From Gammaproteobacteria bacterium (GTDB lineage: Bacteria > Pseudomonadota > Gammaproteobacteria > Ga0077536): a stretch of DNA of 64,000 nt. The notes below the pieces were generated by a model that made no database searches, was not told the origin of the DNA, and saw only the letters and a list, made by a program, of their open reading frames with translations. The stretch covers positions 1 to 64,000 of the forward strand of contig JAJFJQ010000015.1 of assembly GCA_021773835.1 (NCBI GenBank). The letters are read 5' to 3'. Shown here one piece after another: positions 18,342 through 27,700 of the stretch; positions within the stretch are counted from its first letter, which is position 1; each line of letters opens with the position of its first letter. Position numbers and translations under genes: made by a program.

Positions 18342-18542
18342 ATGGCTACAAATTTATCGATCGATCCGGAACTGATAGAGCGAGCGCGCGAGCTTAGCGG
18401 TGAGCGGACCAAGAAAGCGGCCGTAACGAAGGCGCTGAAGGAATTCATCGCCCGGCATGAACAGAAAAATTTACTTGAGTTGTTCGGCAACCTCGATTGG
18501 GACCCAAATTACGATTACAAAACTGAGCGCTCCAGAGATTGA
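18342..18542 (+). CDS. vapB: VapB-type antitoxin
   Basis: 66 aa. The N-terminal half (LSIDPELIERARELSG, then a KAAVTKALKEFIARHEQ helix) matches small DNA-binding antitoxins of the VapB type II family. The C-terminal half (LFGNLDWDPNYDY) is the acidic, aromatic tail that typically wraps around the PIN toxin. The start ATG 18342 has TGGAGG upstream, chosen over a GTG six codons earlier that would overlap the ribosome site. The stop overlaps the toxin start by four bases, giving strict translational coupling. It should neutralise the adjacent VapC and repress the operon. Confidence 0.85.
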   Translation: MATNLSIDPELIERARELSGERTKKAAVTKALKEFIARHEQKNLLELFGNLDWDPNYDYKTERSRD

Positions 18543-18940
18543 ACGTCTTTGTAGATACGAGCGTCTGGTCGCTGGCACTGCGTCGCGACAATCCCCCGCG
18601 TCTACCGGAAATCGATGAGCTACGACGAGCACTGCAGAATGGAAATGCGATCAGCACTGGGCTCGTTCTTCAAGAGTTACTACAAGGTTTCTCGAAACCT
18701 AAATCGTACCGACAAATCGTAGAGCACTTTGCGTCTATCCCACTACTAGTTCCGGATCGGGACGACCATATCCATGCGGCCGAAATACGCAATGCGTGTC
18801 GAAAAAAAGGCAAACAGATCGGCACTATCGATGCGCTATTTGCACAACTTTGCATTCGACATGAACTCCAAATGCTCACGACTGATAAGGACTTCGAATA
18901 TATTGGAAGCGTGGTCGAGCTACCGCTTTGGGTACCTTGA
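18539..18940 (+). CDS. vapC: VapC-type PIN-domain ribonuclease toxin
   Basis: 133 aa. All PIN-domain acidic positions are visible: Asp in FVDTSVW, Glu in LVLQELLQG, Asp in TIDALFAQL and Asp in TTDKDFEYI. VapC toxins are Mg-dependent endoribonucleases that usually cut initiator tRNA or rRNA; the target here is unknown. The start is a TTG that overlaps the vapB stop (TTGA). The weak codon would keep toxin below antitoxin levels. The pair sits between the hydantoinase genes and the cyclase/patatin region, consistent with an accessory gene patch. The active site looks intact. Confidence 0.88.
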   Translation: MNVFVDTSVWSLALRRDNPPRLPEIDELRRALQNGNAISTGLVLQELLQGFSKPKSYRQIVEHFASIPLLVPDRDDHIHAAEIRNACRKKGKQIGTIDALFAQLCIRHELQMLTTDKDFEYIGSVVELPLWVP

Positions 18941-19054
18941 TTAATAGCTGCGACTGCCAACCTGCCAAATCACTGAAGAAGGTGATCCATCGTCTTGCAC
19001 TCCCATTAATTCAGTCAGGATCCGATGCCCGCTGGTGAATTGCCAGTTAATTTC

Positions 19055-19471
19055 TTACTCGTCAAGCGTAATCGGCGGGTTTTCGCGAAAGCGCTCTACA
19101 TTGTCCGGGATGGGCGCCCACGGTTGTGCGCTGTCCAACCAGATGGCGATCGTTGGCGGGATGCCGCTTGCATCATCGAGACTGCCAACCGTCAGCACAA
19201 ACACGTTTTGGTTGCGGGCAAACAACGGTGAGCCGCAGTCGCCGCAAAATTCGCGGCTCACGGTGTTGCCGCTTGCCGCTTCGACCGCGTAGCCTTGTGT
19301 TTGCCCTTTTGTGATCGTCACCGCTTCTACCGGTACCACCGCATAATTGCAAAAGGGGCCACCCGATGCCTTCTGGCAATCGTGACAGTAGCAGAATGAG
19401 ACGGCCATCGGGTCGGATGAACAATCGTAACGAATGTTGCCGCAGCGACACCCACCGGTTCTCGTTGTCAT
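19055..19471 (-). CDS. GFA/CENP-V-domain protein
   Basis: 138 aa from the ATG at 19471 with TGGAGG upstream; an in-frame extension of 11 codons was rejected. Zinc-binding cysteines of the GFA fold are visible: GGCRCGNIRY near the N terminus, CYCHDCQKASG near residue 27 and FCGDCGSPLF near 76. The family was named for glutathione-dependent formaldehyde-activating enzyme, but many members have unknown substrates. The sequence matches the family along its whole length, so it is an intact cytosolic protein. It is convergent with vapC and downstream of the cyclase/patatin pair on the same strand, about 125 bases beyond the cyclase stop, so co-transcription is possible. A specific role is not determinable. 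Confidence 0.85.
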   Translation of the reverse strand: MTTRTGGCRCGNIRYDCSSDPMAVSFCYCHDCQKASGGPFCNYAVVPVEAVTITKGQTQGYAVEAASGNTVSREFCGDCGSPLFARNQNVFVLTVGSLDDASGIPPTIAIWLDSAQPWAPIPDNVERFRENPPITLDE

Positions 19472-19596
19472 ACGTCCTCCAGTCGCGATGTTGTTCACCG
19501 ACACGAAAGTTTCGGCTTCTTTTTACTTAAGTATTGGCCAAACGCAACACCCAACACTTGCCTAATTCAAGCGCTATCGTCGCCCGCCACCTTTCT

Positions 19597-21045
19597 CTAT
19601 GCGCCGGGTATGCCACGTGGCAAATACACACCGTCCATCAAACGGTAGCGCAGCTGAGCGTCGGCCGGTCGTTCGATGTGGCCAACATGCGACCGACACG
19701 CGGTTGGGCTAAACCCATGTTCTGCGAAGAATGCAGCGTAGTGCGTTAGGTTTTCGCATAAAAATATCGCGTAGACGGGCGTATGGTGAATCACTTCTCC
19801 AACTTCCAGTAGCTCCACGGCGCGCGCCGCAGCATCGTTACGCTCCAGTATCGATTTTAGTTCCGCGAATACATCGCGTCCGGGTACTCGCTCAAACCAC
19901 GTTAAAACGATTTCATGCGGTCGCTCGTGGAAACGGGCAAATATTTGTTCGTATCGACGCGTAAAGATCAGCCGATCTGCCACCGTCGAGCGAACTTCAA
20001 CATGACTAACGCCAAATGAATCGGCTTGGATCGCGTCGAAGAATCGGTGTAGTGATTCGTCGTCGATACACGACACGCGGAAGAAGAAGTCAAACTCTCC
20101 ATAGATTTTCGCTGCGGCGAATAATGTCAGCTCGCTATCGAGGCGCGTGCCACCGGTTACGTCGCGTAATTTCTCAACGATATGCTCGATGTAGTTTTCG
20201 TTTAAATTTCGCGCTAATGAAATGCTTGCCAAAATGACGGCATGACGGTCTTGACGCACCTTAATCGTTAATCGTTGCCGCTCACCGCGCTCGATCAAGC
20301 GACTCGGATCCTCAAACACCAAGGCAAACAATTGGCTAGATTTTTTGATGCCTTTTAGCCGTGCTATCTCACGCGCGTCAGTAAGCCAGTAAGATAGCGA
20401 ACCAATCGCATAGGCTTCCGAGATCCCGTTCAAGGGCCCCGACATCAGCGCTGTAGCGTGTCTGGAATTATGCGCCTTATCTAGCAACCCGCGGGTTCCG
20501 CCGCTGGTTGGCACAACGGCGGTTGAACGCGATAGCAGCGCTGTCATAAACGCTTCGGTGACGAGTACCTGGAAGCGCCACGAAACTGGTGCCAGACGAA
20601 ATGCCAGATCGATATCGGCGCCGACAAGCTCTTCAGCCAGTTCCGCACCCTCTCCGTGTCGCCCGTAACTATAGGCGTCGTAGCTTTGCAAAAGCACCTT
20701 CGTGCGTAATCGAAACACGCCGCCGGTCGTGGTCTCGATCGGTTGCAATGCTTCAAACGCCGCAACAATCGCCGCAGCTGCACTCAGGCAACTCACCAGT
20801 GCGCCGTCGACGGTATGCTCATCGATGGGAAATTTCACCACAACGGCATCGCCGAGCGAATTCAGCACGAGCCCACTAACGGGCGCCGCAAGACGGCATT
20901 GCGTCATGACCAACTGGTTGTGCTGGCGCATTATTCGAAATGCTTCTTCTTCACCCAGCACAAACTTACTCAAGGTGGAACTCTCCATATCCGCGATGAG
21001 CAAGAAGCCGCGCTCGCGTCCCGGGGTGTCTTTAACTGTTTCCAT
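19597..21045 (-). CDS. Class III nucleotide cyclase-like protein with Lrp/RAM-like C-terminal domain
   Basis: 482 aa. Residues about 10-165 read as a class III cyclase domain. Metal-binding Asp19 is in LLIADMESST and Asp66 in NSLGDAVVVKF. The GADIDLAFRL segment corresponds to the GxxVNxAxR helix with Arg150 kept and Asn changed to Asp146. By eye the base-selecting pair is Asn62 and Glu139, unlike Lys/Asp of adenylate or Glu/Cys of guanylate cyclases. Residues about 260-360 (AVILASISL..., KIYGEFDFFFRVSCIDDESL..., GVSHVEVRST) resemble the Lrp/AsnC ligand-binding RAM fold. No TM or signal peptide. It follows the patatin gene by 83 bases on the same strand. I infer a nucleotide-signal producer or nucleotide-binding regulator for that phospholipase. 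Activity is untested and the substrate may be non-canonical. Confidence 0.75.
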   Translation of the reverse strand: METVKDTPGRERGFLLIADMESSTLSKFVLGEEEAFRIMRQHNQLVMTQCRLAAPVSGLVLNSLGDAVVVKFPIDEHTVDGALVSCLSAAAAIVAAFEALQPIETTTGGVFRLRTKVLLQSYDAYSYGRHGEGAELAEELVGADIDLAFRLAPVSWRFQVLVTEAFMTALLSRSTAVVPTSGGTRGLLDKAHNSRHATALMSGPLNGISEAYAIGSLSYWLTDAREIARLKGIKKSSQLFALVFEDPSRLIERGERQRLTIKVRQDRHAVILASISLARNLNENYIEHIVEKLRDVTGGTRLDSELTLFAAAKIYGEFDFFFRVSCIDDESLHRFFDAIQADSFGVSHVEVRSTVADRLIFTRRYEQIFARFHERPHEIVLTWFERVPGRDVFAELKSILERNDAAARAVELLEVGEVIHHTPVYAIFLCENLTHYAAFFAEHGFSPTACRSHVGHIERPADAQLRYRLMDGVYLPRGIPGA

Positions 21046-21128
21046 GCTATTTATTGCTCTTATATTGGTCAGCAGAGCGCTTTATTGCATCCCTTTCCGA
21101 GACATTTCGCATTGTTCCTCTATAACGC

Positions 21129-22676
21129 CTACGTTTCAGGCATCAATAGATGCTTATAGTTGATCACATTCCAGCACGATAGATGGGCCAATAGGCCAGC
21201 CTCTGCACGCGAGAGATCTATCACTTTCGGCGGATTCTGAAAGAACGTGCGGTAGTGTGGGAAACGTTTTACTTCGCCGTCTTCGATCATACGCTTCGTC
21301 TGATACGGCAAGCCGTCGAACCATTCCGTGACGTTCTGATTGTAAACCCAAGTGATGCGCACACCGGAATACGCACTAACCGCGTAGTGCTTGTTCGAGC
21401 GGATATCGTAGGTATCCGAATGGATCAGCGTTTTTCCCGAATTCGCAGCGAGATGGAAGGACTGTAGCAGTGCCTTGTATTTTGTATGCTCATCGTCGTC
21501 TTTTATGACGACGTTCAACTTGAAGCCATCGCCTGGTGCGGGTTTGAACAGATTAGGAATTGAACTTGCGATCTCACACTTATCCAGATCCGCATCAAAT
21601 TTGAACTCAGTTTTACTATTTACAAAAACGATGATGTTTTTTATCTGCCGTGCAAGCAACGGCATGATGCCAAGGTTCTCTAAATGACCGCCGTCGCCGT
21701 AACTTAATTCTTCGTGATCAGAGAAGCCGCCAGGTTGTTTGAATGCCCAGTGTCGGAATTCCGGAAACCCGACAAAGCCAATATTGTGCTTGCGCAATAA
21801 CTCCTGCGGCGCCGCACCGCTTGCGCCGATCATATCGGATAGCGCGAATCGGTGTCGCTTTGCACCGACCTTAACCTTCACCGTCTTGGCCGAGCGCTTC
21901 GGTTTTTCCGAGTCGGCACCGAAGGTTTCAAGATAACCGCCGCCAATGGGTTCGTTCAGATCAAAGTAGTTACGCGTACCCGAATAGTAGGGAGTAAATT
22001 CAGTGTGGACCTTCGGTGACCTTTGTTGTCCGCTGAAAAGGGTTGCGCCCGCGATTAGAAACGGTCGGTTAGGGCGCGCAACGTAGAAGTCTGTTCGCTT
22101 GAGGTAATAATCGTCGTCGTCTTCTTTAGAGTTTCGTTCAAGCGCTGCACTAACCGTGGCCTCATCGAAGCTCATAAATTGGCCGTCGTCCCCTAAGTCA
22201 AACGGTTCGAGGAATATGTTGCCGATGGCGCGCGAGTAGGTTTCATCGCCGCCCAACTTTGCCGCTTCGGCGAAAAAATCATCAGTGATAACGGAATTGG
22301 CGATCGCACCGACGAGCGACTTCTTCGAAGTCGCGTTCAAACTGTCGATGGTGATATCAGTCGGCGATAGTATCTCCCCAAGGAATTCATCCTCATCAAA
22401 AGATTCCGGCAGAAACGTAAACGGTGTTGCACCCCATGCCCCACCTGACACACTCGAGATGTATTTAATCTGTTTGAGTAGACCAATCTTTTTAAGGCCG
22501 CGTAATTGGCCTGCTACCGCTGCGGCCGAGCGCGTACCACCGCCCGAGAACGCAACGCCGAGATCCGACTTACCGGCTAGCGATTGGAGGTCTTTTTCCG
22601 GATAGTCAAAATTGGCGTCGTTACGCCAAGCGCGTGCGCGCACGTACTTCATACGATTTCCGAATAGGCTTCCCAT
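21129..22676 (-). CDS. Patatin/cPLA2-like phospholipase
   Basis: 515 aa. The N-terminal half carries the patatin signature: GVAFSGGGTRSA (oxyanion hole, residues 40-51) and SVSGG with the nucleophile Ser77. The usual first Gly of GxSxG is Ser here, as in some cPLA2-like members. The partner Asp328 lies in YGDGGHLENLG. It would hydrolyse acyl esters of membrane lipids. No signal peptide or TM. The ATG at 22676 has GGGAGA at good spacing. The cyclase-like gene lies 83 bases downstream. Patatin-like phospholipases are known effectors of cyclic-nucleotide antiphage systems such as CapV in CBASS, where lipid degradation kills the infected cell. The pairing with a class III cyclase here is suggestive but unproven. 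Confidence 0.85.
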   Translation of the reverse strand: MGSLFGNRMKYVRARAWRNDANFDYPEKDLQSLAGKSDLGVAFSGGGTRSAAAVAGQLRGLKKIGLLKQIKYISSVSGGAWGATPFTFLPESFDEDEFLGEILSPTDITIDSLNATSKKSLVGAIANSVITDDFFAEAAKLGGDETYSRAIGNIFLEPFDLGDDGQFMSFDEATVSAALERNSKEDDDDYYLKRTDFYVARPNRPFLIAGATLFSGQQRSPKVHTEFTPYYSGTRNYFDLNEPIGGGYLETFGADSEKPKRSAKTVKVKVGAKRHRFALSDMIGASGAAPQELLRKHNIGFVGFPEFRHWAFKQPGGFSDHEELSYGDGGHLENLGIMPLLARQIKNIIVFVNSKTEFKFDADLDKCEIASSIPNLFKPAPGDGFKLNVVIKDDDEHTKYKALLQSFHLAANSGKTLIHSDTYDIRSNKHYAVSAYSGVRITWVYNQNVTEWFDGLPYQTKRMIEDGEVKRFPHYRTFFQNPPKVIDLSRAEAGLLAHLSCWNVINYKHLLMPET

Positions 22677-22881
22677 AACAATTTCTCCCTTTTGTTCTGG
22701 TTAAAAACGACTTCTTACAGGCCAGTTGCTAAGCAACCGTGTAGTCGGCTTGTATTCTATAGCGATCCCACGAGACGATTTCCGGCCCGTTCACCACCAT
22801 ATTATTGAGCACCGGCGCGCCCTCCTACCACGTCGTCTCAGGGGCGTGCTACATTCAGTACACACCTACAGGAGGAATACG

Positions 22882-23280
22882 ATGGCGACAAAGAAAACAG
22901 CCCTAGTCCATCTGTCTTGGGGCGCACCTGCAGAACTCGGATTGAACGACGATGGCAGCTTTCATATGGACCTAACTGGCACCTGCAGCGGCGAAGTCAC
23001 AGGTACGGTTGAAGCGTCGGTCGACGGTTTCTGCACCTTGCTGGTAGAGAATTGGCCGCACGCGGGGCACGAAACGGTGACCATTAAAATACACACGGAC
23101 GACGGCAAGACCATCAACCTTGAACCAGTTCCGATCATCTGGGATACCTTTGCGAAGACACCGCCACCCTACTGCGGCTGGTTTACCTGGCAGGACCACG
23201 TCGGACACTGGGGCGCGTTTCCAATGAAAGATGGGATCCGCTTTAACAATACGCTGACTATCGATATCCCACTCGACTAA
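22882..23280 (+). CDS. Small protein of unknown function divergent from the patatin gene
   Basis: 132 aa from the ATG at 22882, which has a strong GGAGGA six bases upstream; a longer in-frame opening starting further upstream lacks any ribosome site. No signal peptide or TM. The protein is probably beta-rich, with tryptophan and histidine in conserved-looking positions (LVENWPHAGHETVTIKIH, GWFTWQDHVGHWG) and a DIPLD end. No family recognised. It reads away from the patatin/cyclase pair across about 205 bases, so it might share control with it. That link is positional only. Confidence 0.7.
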   Translation: MATKKTALVHLSWGAPAELGLNDDGSFHMDLTGTCSGEVTGTVEASVDGFCTLLVENWPHAGHETVTIKIHTDDGKTINLEPVPIIWDTFAKTPPPYCGWFTWQDHVGHWGAFPMKDGIRFNNTLTIDIPLD

Positions 23281-23309
23281 GACTACCCAGGTGGCGTCAA
23301 TAAAAAAGT

Positions 23310-23391
23310 AGGGCCAGATACACTTTTTCGCCGTCACCAAGCGCGGACTCGAACCAAGCCCGTGACCTTATATTGATGTGTATCTGACCCT
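23310..23391. mobile_element. 82-bp palindromic MITE/REP-like element
   Basis: 14-base terminal inverted repeats (AGGGCCAGATACAC at 23310-23323, GTGTATCTGACCCT at 23378-23391, one mismatch) enclose a second inner inverted pair, GTCAC...GTGAC. The element abuts the amidohydrolase gene and could supply its leader. A related end (ATGTGTATCTGCCCCC) recurs at about 42484-42499. No transposase is present, so movement would need one encoded elsewhere. Confidence 0.6.
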
Positions 23392-23403
23392 AATATTTTG
23401 GTG

Positions 23404-24552
23404 ATGCATATGTTTAGATCGATCCTGTGGCTTGCATTAGGTGCAATGGTGGCGTCGCCAATGCTACTGGCCGACGAGCATTCATCGGTTGCCAACGAGA
23501 ATGAAGCAAGCTTCGCGGTAGTCGGCGCGCACATCACCGGCCATGGAAAAGCGAACATGGTTGTGCGCGATGGTCGGATCGAATTGATCGCGACCGACGT
23601 AGCAGACGAGTCGCTGCGGGTCATCGCGGCTGCCGATCGATTTATTGCGCCCGCCTTCATCGACAGCCATGTTCATTTGGCCTACGCCTTTAGCGCAGCC
23701 GAACTCGCGCGTGGCGGTATCGCCGCGGCAGTGGATCTATCCGCGCCAATGTCCTTCCTCGAAGTGGATCTCAAACCGATGACCGTGATCCGCGCGGGTC
23801 CGATGATAACCGCCGTAACCGGCTACCCCACCAAGAGTTGGGGCGCCGACGGCTACGGCCTGGAAATTAGCGGTGTCGATGCAGCACGGGAAGCGGTCGA
23901 TCAGCTTTATGCCGCAGGCGCCCGTGTGATCAAAATACCGGTTGGCGATGCGACCGGTGGCGGCGCGCTGGCGATCGCGAAGAATCCATCGATATTGAGT
24001 GACGCAGAAATGAAAGCGATTGTCGATCAAGCCCACTCACATGGTATGCGGGTTGCCTCGCACGCGCTGAACGACATCGACGTGCTGCGCGCCGCTGTCG
24101 CCGGAGTTGATGTGCTGGCGCATACGCCGACAGAACGGCTGAGCGATCAGACAATAAAAGCGTGGTCGGGACGCGCCCTAATCACCACCTTGTCTGCATT
24201 CGCTGATCTAACCGAACCGACAGAGAATGTCCGTCGCTTGCGCGAAGGCGGTACGACTGTGCTGTACGGCACCGACATGGGCTACACCACCTTCCCCGGA
24301 GTTAATCCGCAGGAGCTCGAGTTCTTACGCAAAGCCGGTCTCGATAATAAGGCGATTGTCGCGGCAGGCACGACGGCACCAGCCAAGTATTGGGGATTCG
24401 GGGATGGCCTCGGCACTTTAGCGGCTGGACATACGGCTAGCTTCCTAGTGCTCGATGCAGATCCTGAGATTGATCCGCAAACGCTCTCGCGGCCGCTTGC
24501 GGTTTATATTGATGGGCGAGAGATTAAGTCCAAGGGGGACCACCGCCAATAA
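23404..24552 (+). CDS. Secreted amidohydrolase (imidazolonepropionase-like)
   Basis: 382 aa from ATG 23404 (ATG 23410 two codons later is equally possible; neither has a strong ribosome site). A signal peptide (MFRSILWLALGAMVASPMLL, cleavage after ALA-type residues near 25) places it in the periplasm. Metal-site landmarks of the amidohydrolase superfamily are visible: FIDSHVHL, the His in VASHALND, DVLAHTPTE and TDMGYTTFPG. The reaction is hydrolysis of a C-N or related bond in an unknown substrate. The gene begins directly after an 82-bp palindromic element, so its promoter may lie within or before that element. It is not obviously part of an operon. Confidence 0.82.
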   Translation: MHMFRSILWLALGAMVASPMLLADEHSSVANENEASFAVVGAHITGHGKANMVVRDGRIELIATDVADESLRVIAAADRFIAPAFIDSHVHLAYAFSAAELARGGIAAAVDLSAPMSFLEVDLKPMTVIRAGPMITAVTGYPTKSWGADGYGLEISGVDAAREAVDQLYAAGARVIKIPVGDATGGGALAIAKNPSILSDAEMKAIVDQAHSHGMRVASHALNDIDVLRAAVAGVDVLAHTPTERLSDQTIKAWSGRALITTLSAFADLTEPTENVRRLREGGTTVLYGTDMGYTTFPGVNPQELEFLRKAGLDNKAIVAAGTTAPAKYWGFGDGLGTLAAGHTASFLVLDADPEIDPQTLSRPLAVYIDGREIKSKGDHRQ

Positions 24553-24777
24553 TGAAACATGGCGCATCACCATTTGTAAGTCGAGATTTTTAGACCAGGC
24601 TATGCGTAAAGCTCACCGCATCGCGCTCGCAAATAACAAGTATGCAAATTGCCGGCTGGACAGAGGAGTGGTGAGGGAAATCGAATAGCGACGTAAGATA
24701 GCTATCTGAAAACGCATTCTGGTCCTGAAATTAATCCCCGTAACTTTGAACTTCTTGTGTGAAAACTGTACCGAAGC

Positions 24778-27700
24778 TCATTGGACTCGGTACTGTGCAC
24801 AACCACGCTCGACCATTTGTTTATTAGTCAAAGCAGCAAGTCCGAACTCAGTACGCTCACTCAGGGTGAGGCAGGTTTGACCCACAGGTAAGGTCTCAAT
24901 CCCGAGCTTCACCAGTGAGCGCCGACCAACGATATTCCATATCTTTGTTTCCCGGTCGGAAGAAGACGTGACGACATGTGATCCGTCGGGACTAAATGCT
25001 GCGTGAACAACCCAACTATCATGTGTAAAGGTCGCGATCCGGGATTCTGAATTTATATCCCATAAAACACCGATATCGTCGGATGACGTGGTTACGATCT
25101 GGGAGCTATCTGGGCTGAACGTAGCAAAACTAATAGCCTCCCCTGAGCCAAAAGTTCCAGCAGACTCATGACGTAAGGTTGCGAGGCGCTTGCCTGATTC
25201 CGAAGCCCAAACTAATGCCTCATCAAATAATACCGTTAAGACTTTTGATCCGTCCGGGCTAAACTCCGATCGGAATATCGGCTTTGCAGATTCGATCCTT
25301 GCGATTTCGGTTCCAGTTTTATTATTCCAAATCGTTGCTTTTGAACCCGACACAATCAATTGTAGCTTACCGTCCCAACTTAGAACCCTGCTGGAAACGT
25401 TTTGATCGGACTCGAAAGTAGCGACAGTCGACCCGCTCGCCAGATTCCACACCACTACGTCACCATTAAACACTTCGGTAGTAAGCGCGTGCGTACCGTC
25501 CCCGCTACGCACTAAGTTCGCCACTTCGTTTTTGCCATCAAGACTCATCACCTCTGAACCGGTGAGAATGTCAAAAATGATCACTTTGCCGGTATGATCA
25601 TCCCAATTCCAAGTTGTAGATGCCACACGCGCACCGTCCGGGCTGAACCACGCATCGATTATGTTCGTCTCTGCCTTGAAAACAGAATCTTCAGTACTGC
25701 CTGCTATGTTCCAGACCACCACTACGTTTTCCGCTGGCGACGTCATAACTTTCGTACAATCCGGACTAAAATCGGGCGCTCTGTATTCATTCTCATGCGC
25801 GGCACTAAACAACTGCCGTCCGCTTGCCAATTCCCACACGGAAGCTTTCTTGTCTTTTGAAGCAGTAACCACTAGTCGGCCATCAGAACACACCTGGGAA
25901 TACACGACTTCGGCAAGATGCTGTAGAACGCCTGAATCCGTTCGTTTCTCCAGACTCCAAACGGTAGCGGTCTCTCCCGACGCCGTAATCACGAACCTCC
26001 CATCGGCACTGAATCGTGCGTCTTCGATAAAATCAGTGTGTTCAAGGATCGAAATTGGGATGGTCTTATCGTAAATGTTGGATACTCGAACCTCCTTTCC
26101 TACGACGGTTAGTAGCTGTTCGCCACTTGAGCTAAAAAAGTCACCAGGGGAACGAATACCTTGTTCAAAATCTCCGATGCGCGTTTGGTTCACCATATCC
26201 CAAACAACAGCATAATTTGCAGGAAAGCTGGTGCCATGTGTGACCAGCAGCCTGCCATTAGCACTAAATGAGGCGTTCTCTATCTCATGATCATGCTTAA
26301 AGCTTTCGATCATTTTTTCACTCGCCACATTCCAGAGTATCGCTTTCTTCCCCGAGACTGATACGATATTTTCACCGCTTGGACTGAATACGGCGTAGGT
26401 CACCTTGTCTTCGTGAACGAACGATGCAACCTTAGTCTCGCTTCCGATATCCCACACCACGGCCGTCTTATCCCAAGAAGTTGTAAGCAATTGAGATCCA
26501 TCAGGGCTAAAAACAAAACTTTTGTTAATACCTTTTTCATGCTTGAGCTTAGCAACTGGTGACCCCGTTACGACATCGAATACTTTTACTTCATCAAAAG
26601 CGCCTGCCGCAATTCGTTTCCCGTCGGGACTAAAAATAATCCGAGAAATACCGAGGCCAGTCGACTCCTCGTAAAAAGTCAATGTCTTTTCGATTGATTG
26701 ATCCGCAATGTTCCAAATTCTCGCAACCGATTCTGTATGAGCCAACGTTGCAAGTCGGGTACCACCAGGGCTGAATATCGCTTGGGAAACTTCATTGCTA
26801 TGATTAAATAGGCCCACTACATTTCCAGATATTGATTCCCAAATTCCGACAGTTTGATCAGCCGATGCCGTAGCTACAAGCTTCCCGTCTGGACTAAACT
26901 CCGCGGATGTAACCGGGCCGTTGTGTCGAAATTTACGAACCTTTTGCTTCTGGTGAAGGGTAATCGCCGTATATAAACGTTCAGCCGCCCTTACGGACCA
27001 TGGACGAGTACCGCCGTATGCCCCGGGCAATGCGTTTAGCGCCAATAAGATTGCGTGCTCCGTTTTACCTTCGTGTATCGCTTGCCCAGCAATCGCCGCT
27101 AGCCGCCGAGACTCCGCCATAAGTTTCTCATTTTGAGATTGCTGCCACCGGATCCACATATGGGCGCCAACCATTACTGAAAACAGTAGTAGCAGGATAA
27201 GGGCTACGACGCGTCGTTTTCGGCGTTTTTCTGTATGTAGCCTTATCGCCTGCGCGACTTTATCTCTTTCAGTAAGGTCCTCCAACGGCAGATCAAGAAC
27301 ACCGGCAACGATCTTTAGTAGCGCGTTATTTGATTTCTCTTCGTACCGTATTGTCAGCTTCCTAGCCCCATCACGGCTGTTTCCATCAAGCAACAATTGG
27401 CGGCGCAGCGCTTCAGAGTTCGTGACGCCCTTGCCACCATTTGGCAACCTGAAATCAGCGGCAATAGGTTCCGCACGACGAGAATGTATTGGCTTTCCGT
27501 TGCTATCACTCTCAAACCGCAGAGGTTCTGGAAAACATTCGTGCGATTGCTCTCCCGGCGATACATCGGATTTCCCAGTTTGGGCCGAAGCATTAGGTTC
27601 CCCCTGAATTATCGCTGCAACTATTCGATCGGCTTTTCCCGATGCTTTAAAGTGTGATATTTCGTCTGCGACGTACTGAGACTTTACTGCTTGCGGAGAA

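Noticed and set aside
19597..22676. Calling the cyclase/patatin pair a CBASS or Pycsar system outright
   Set aside because: No CD-NTase, Cap2/Cap3 or typical Pycsar effector is present and the active site is atypical; it is reported only as a candidate.
23334..23370. tRNA-like T-arm (GGTTCGAGTCC on the minus strand)
   Set aside because: The stem does not pair properly, and no anticodon or acceptor arm is found; it lies inside the palindromic element.
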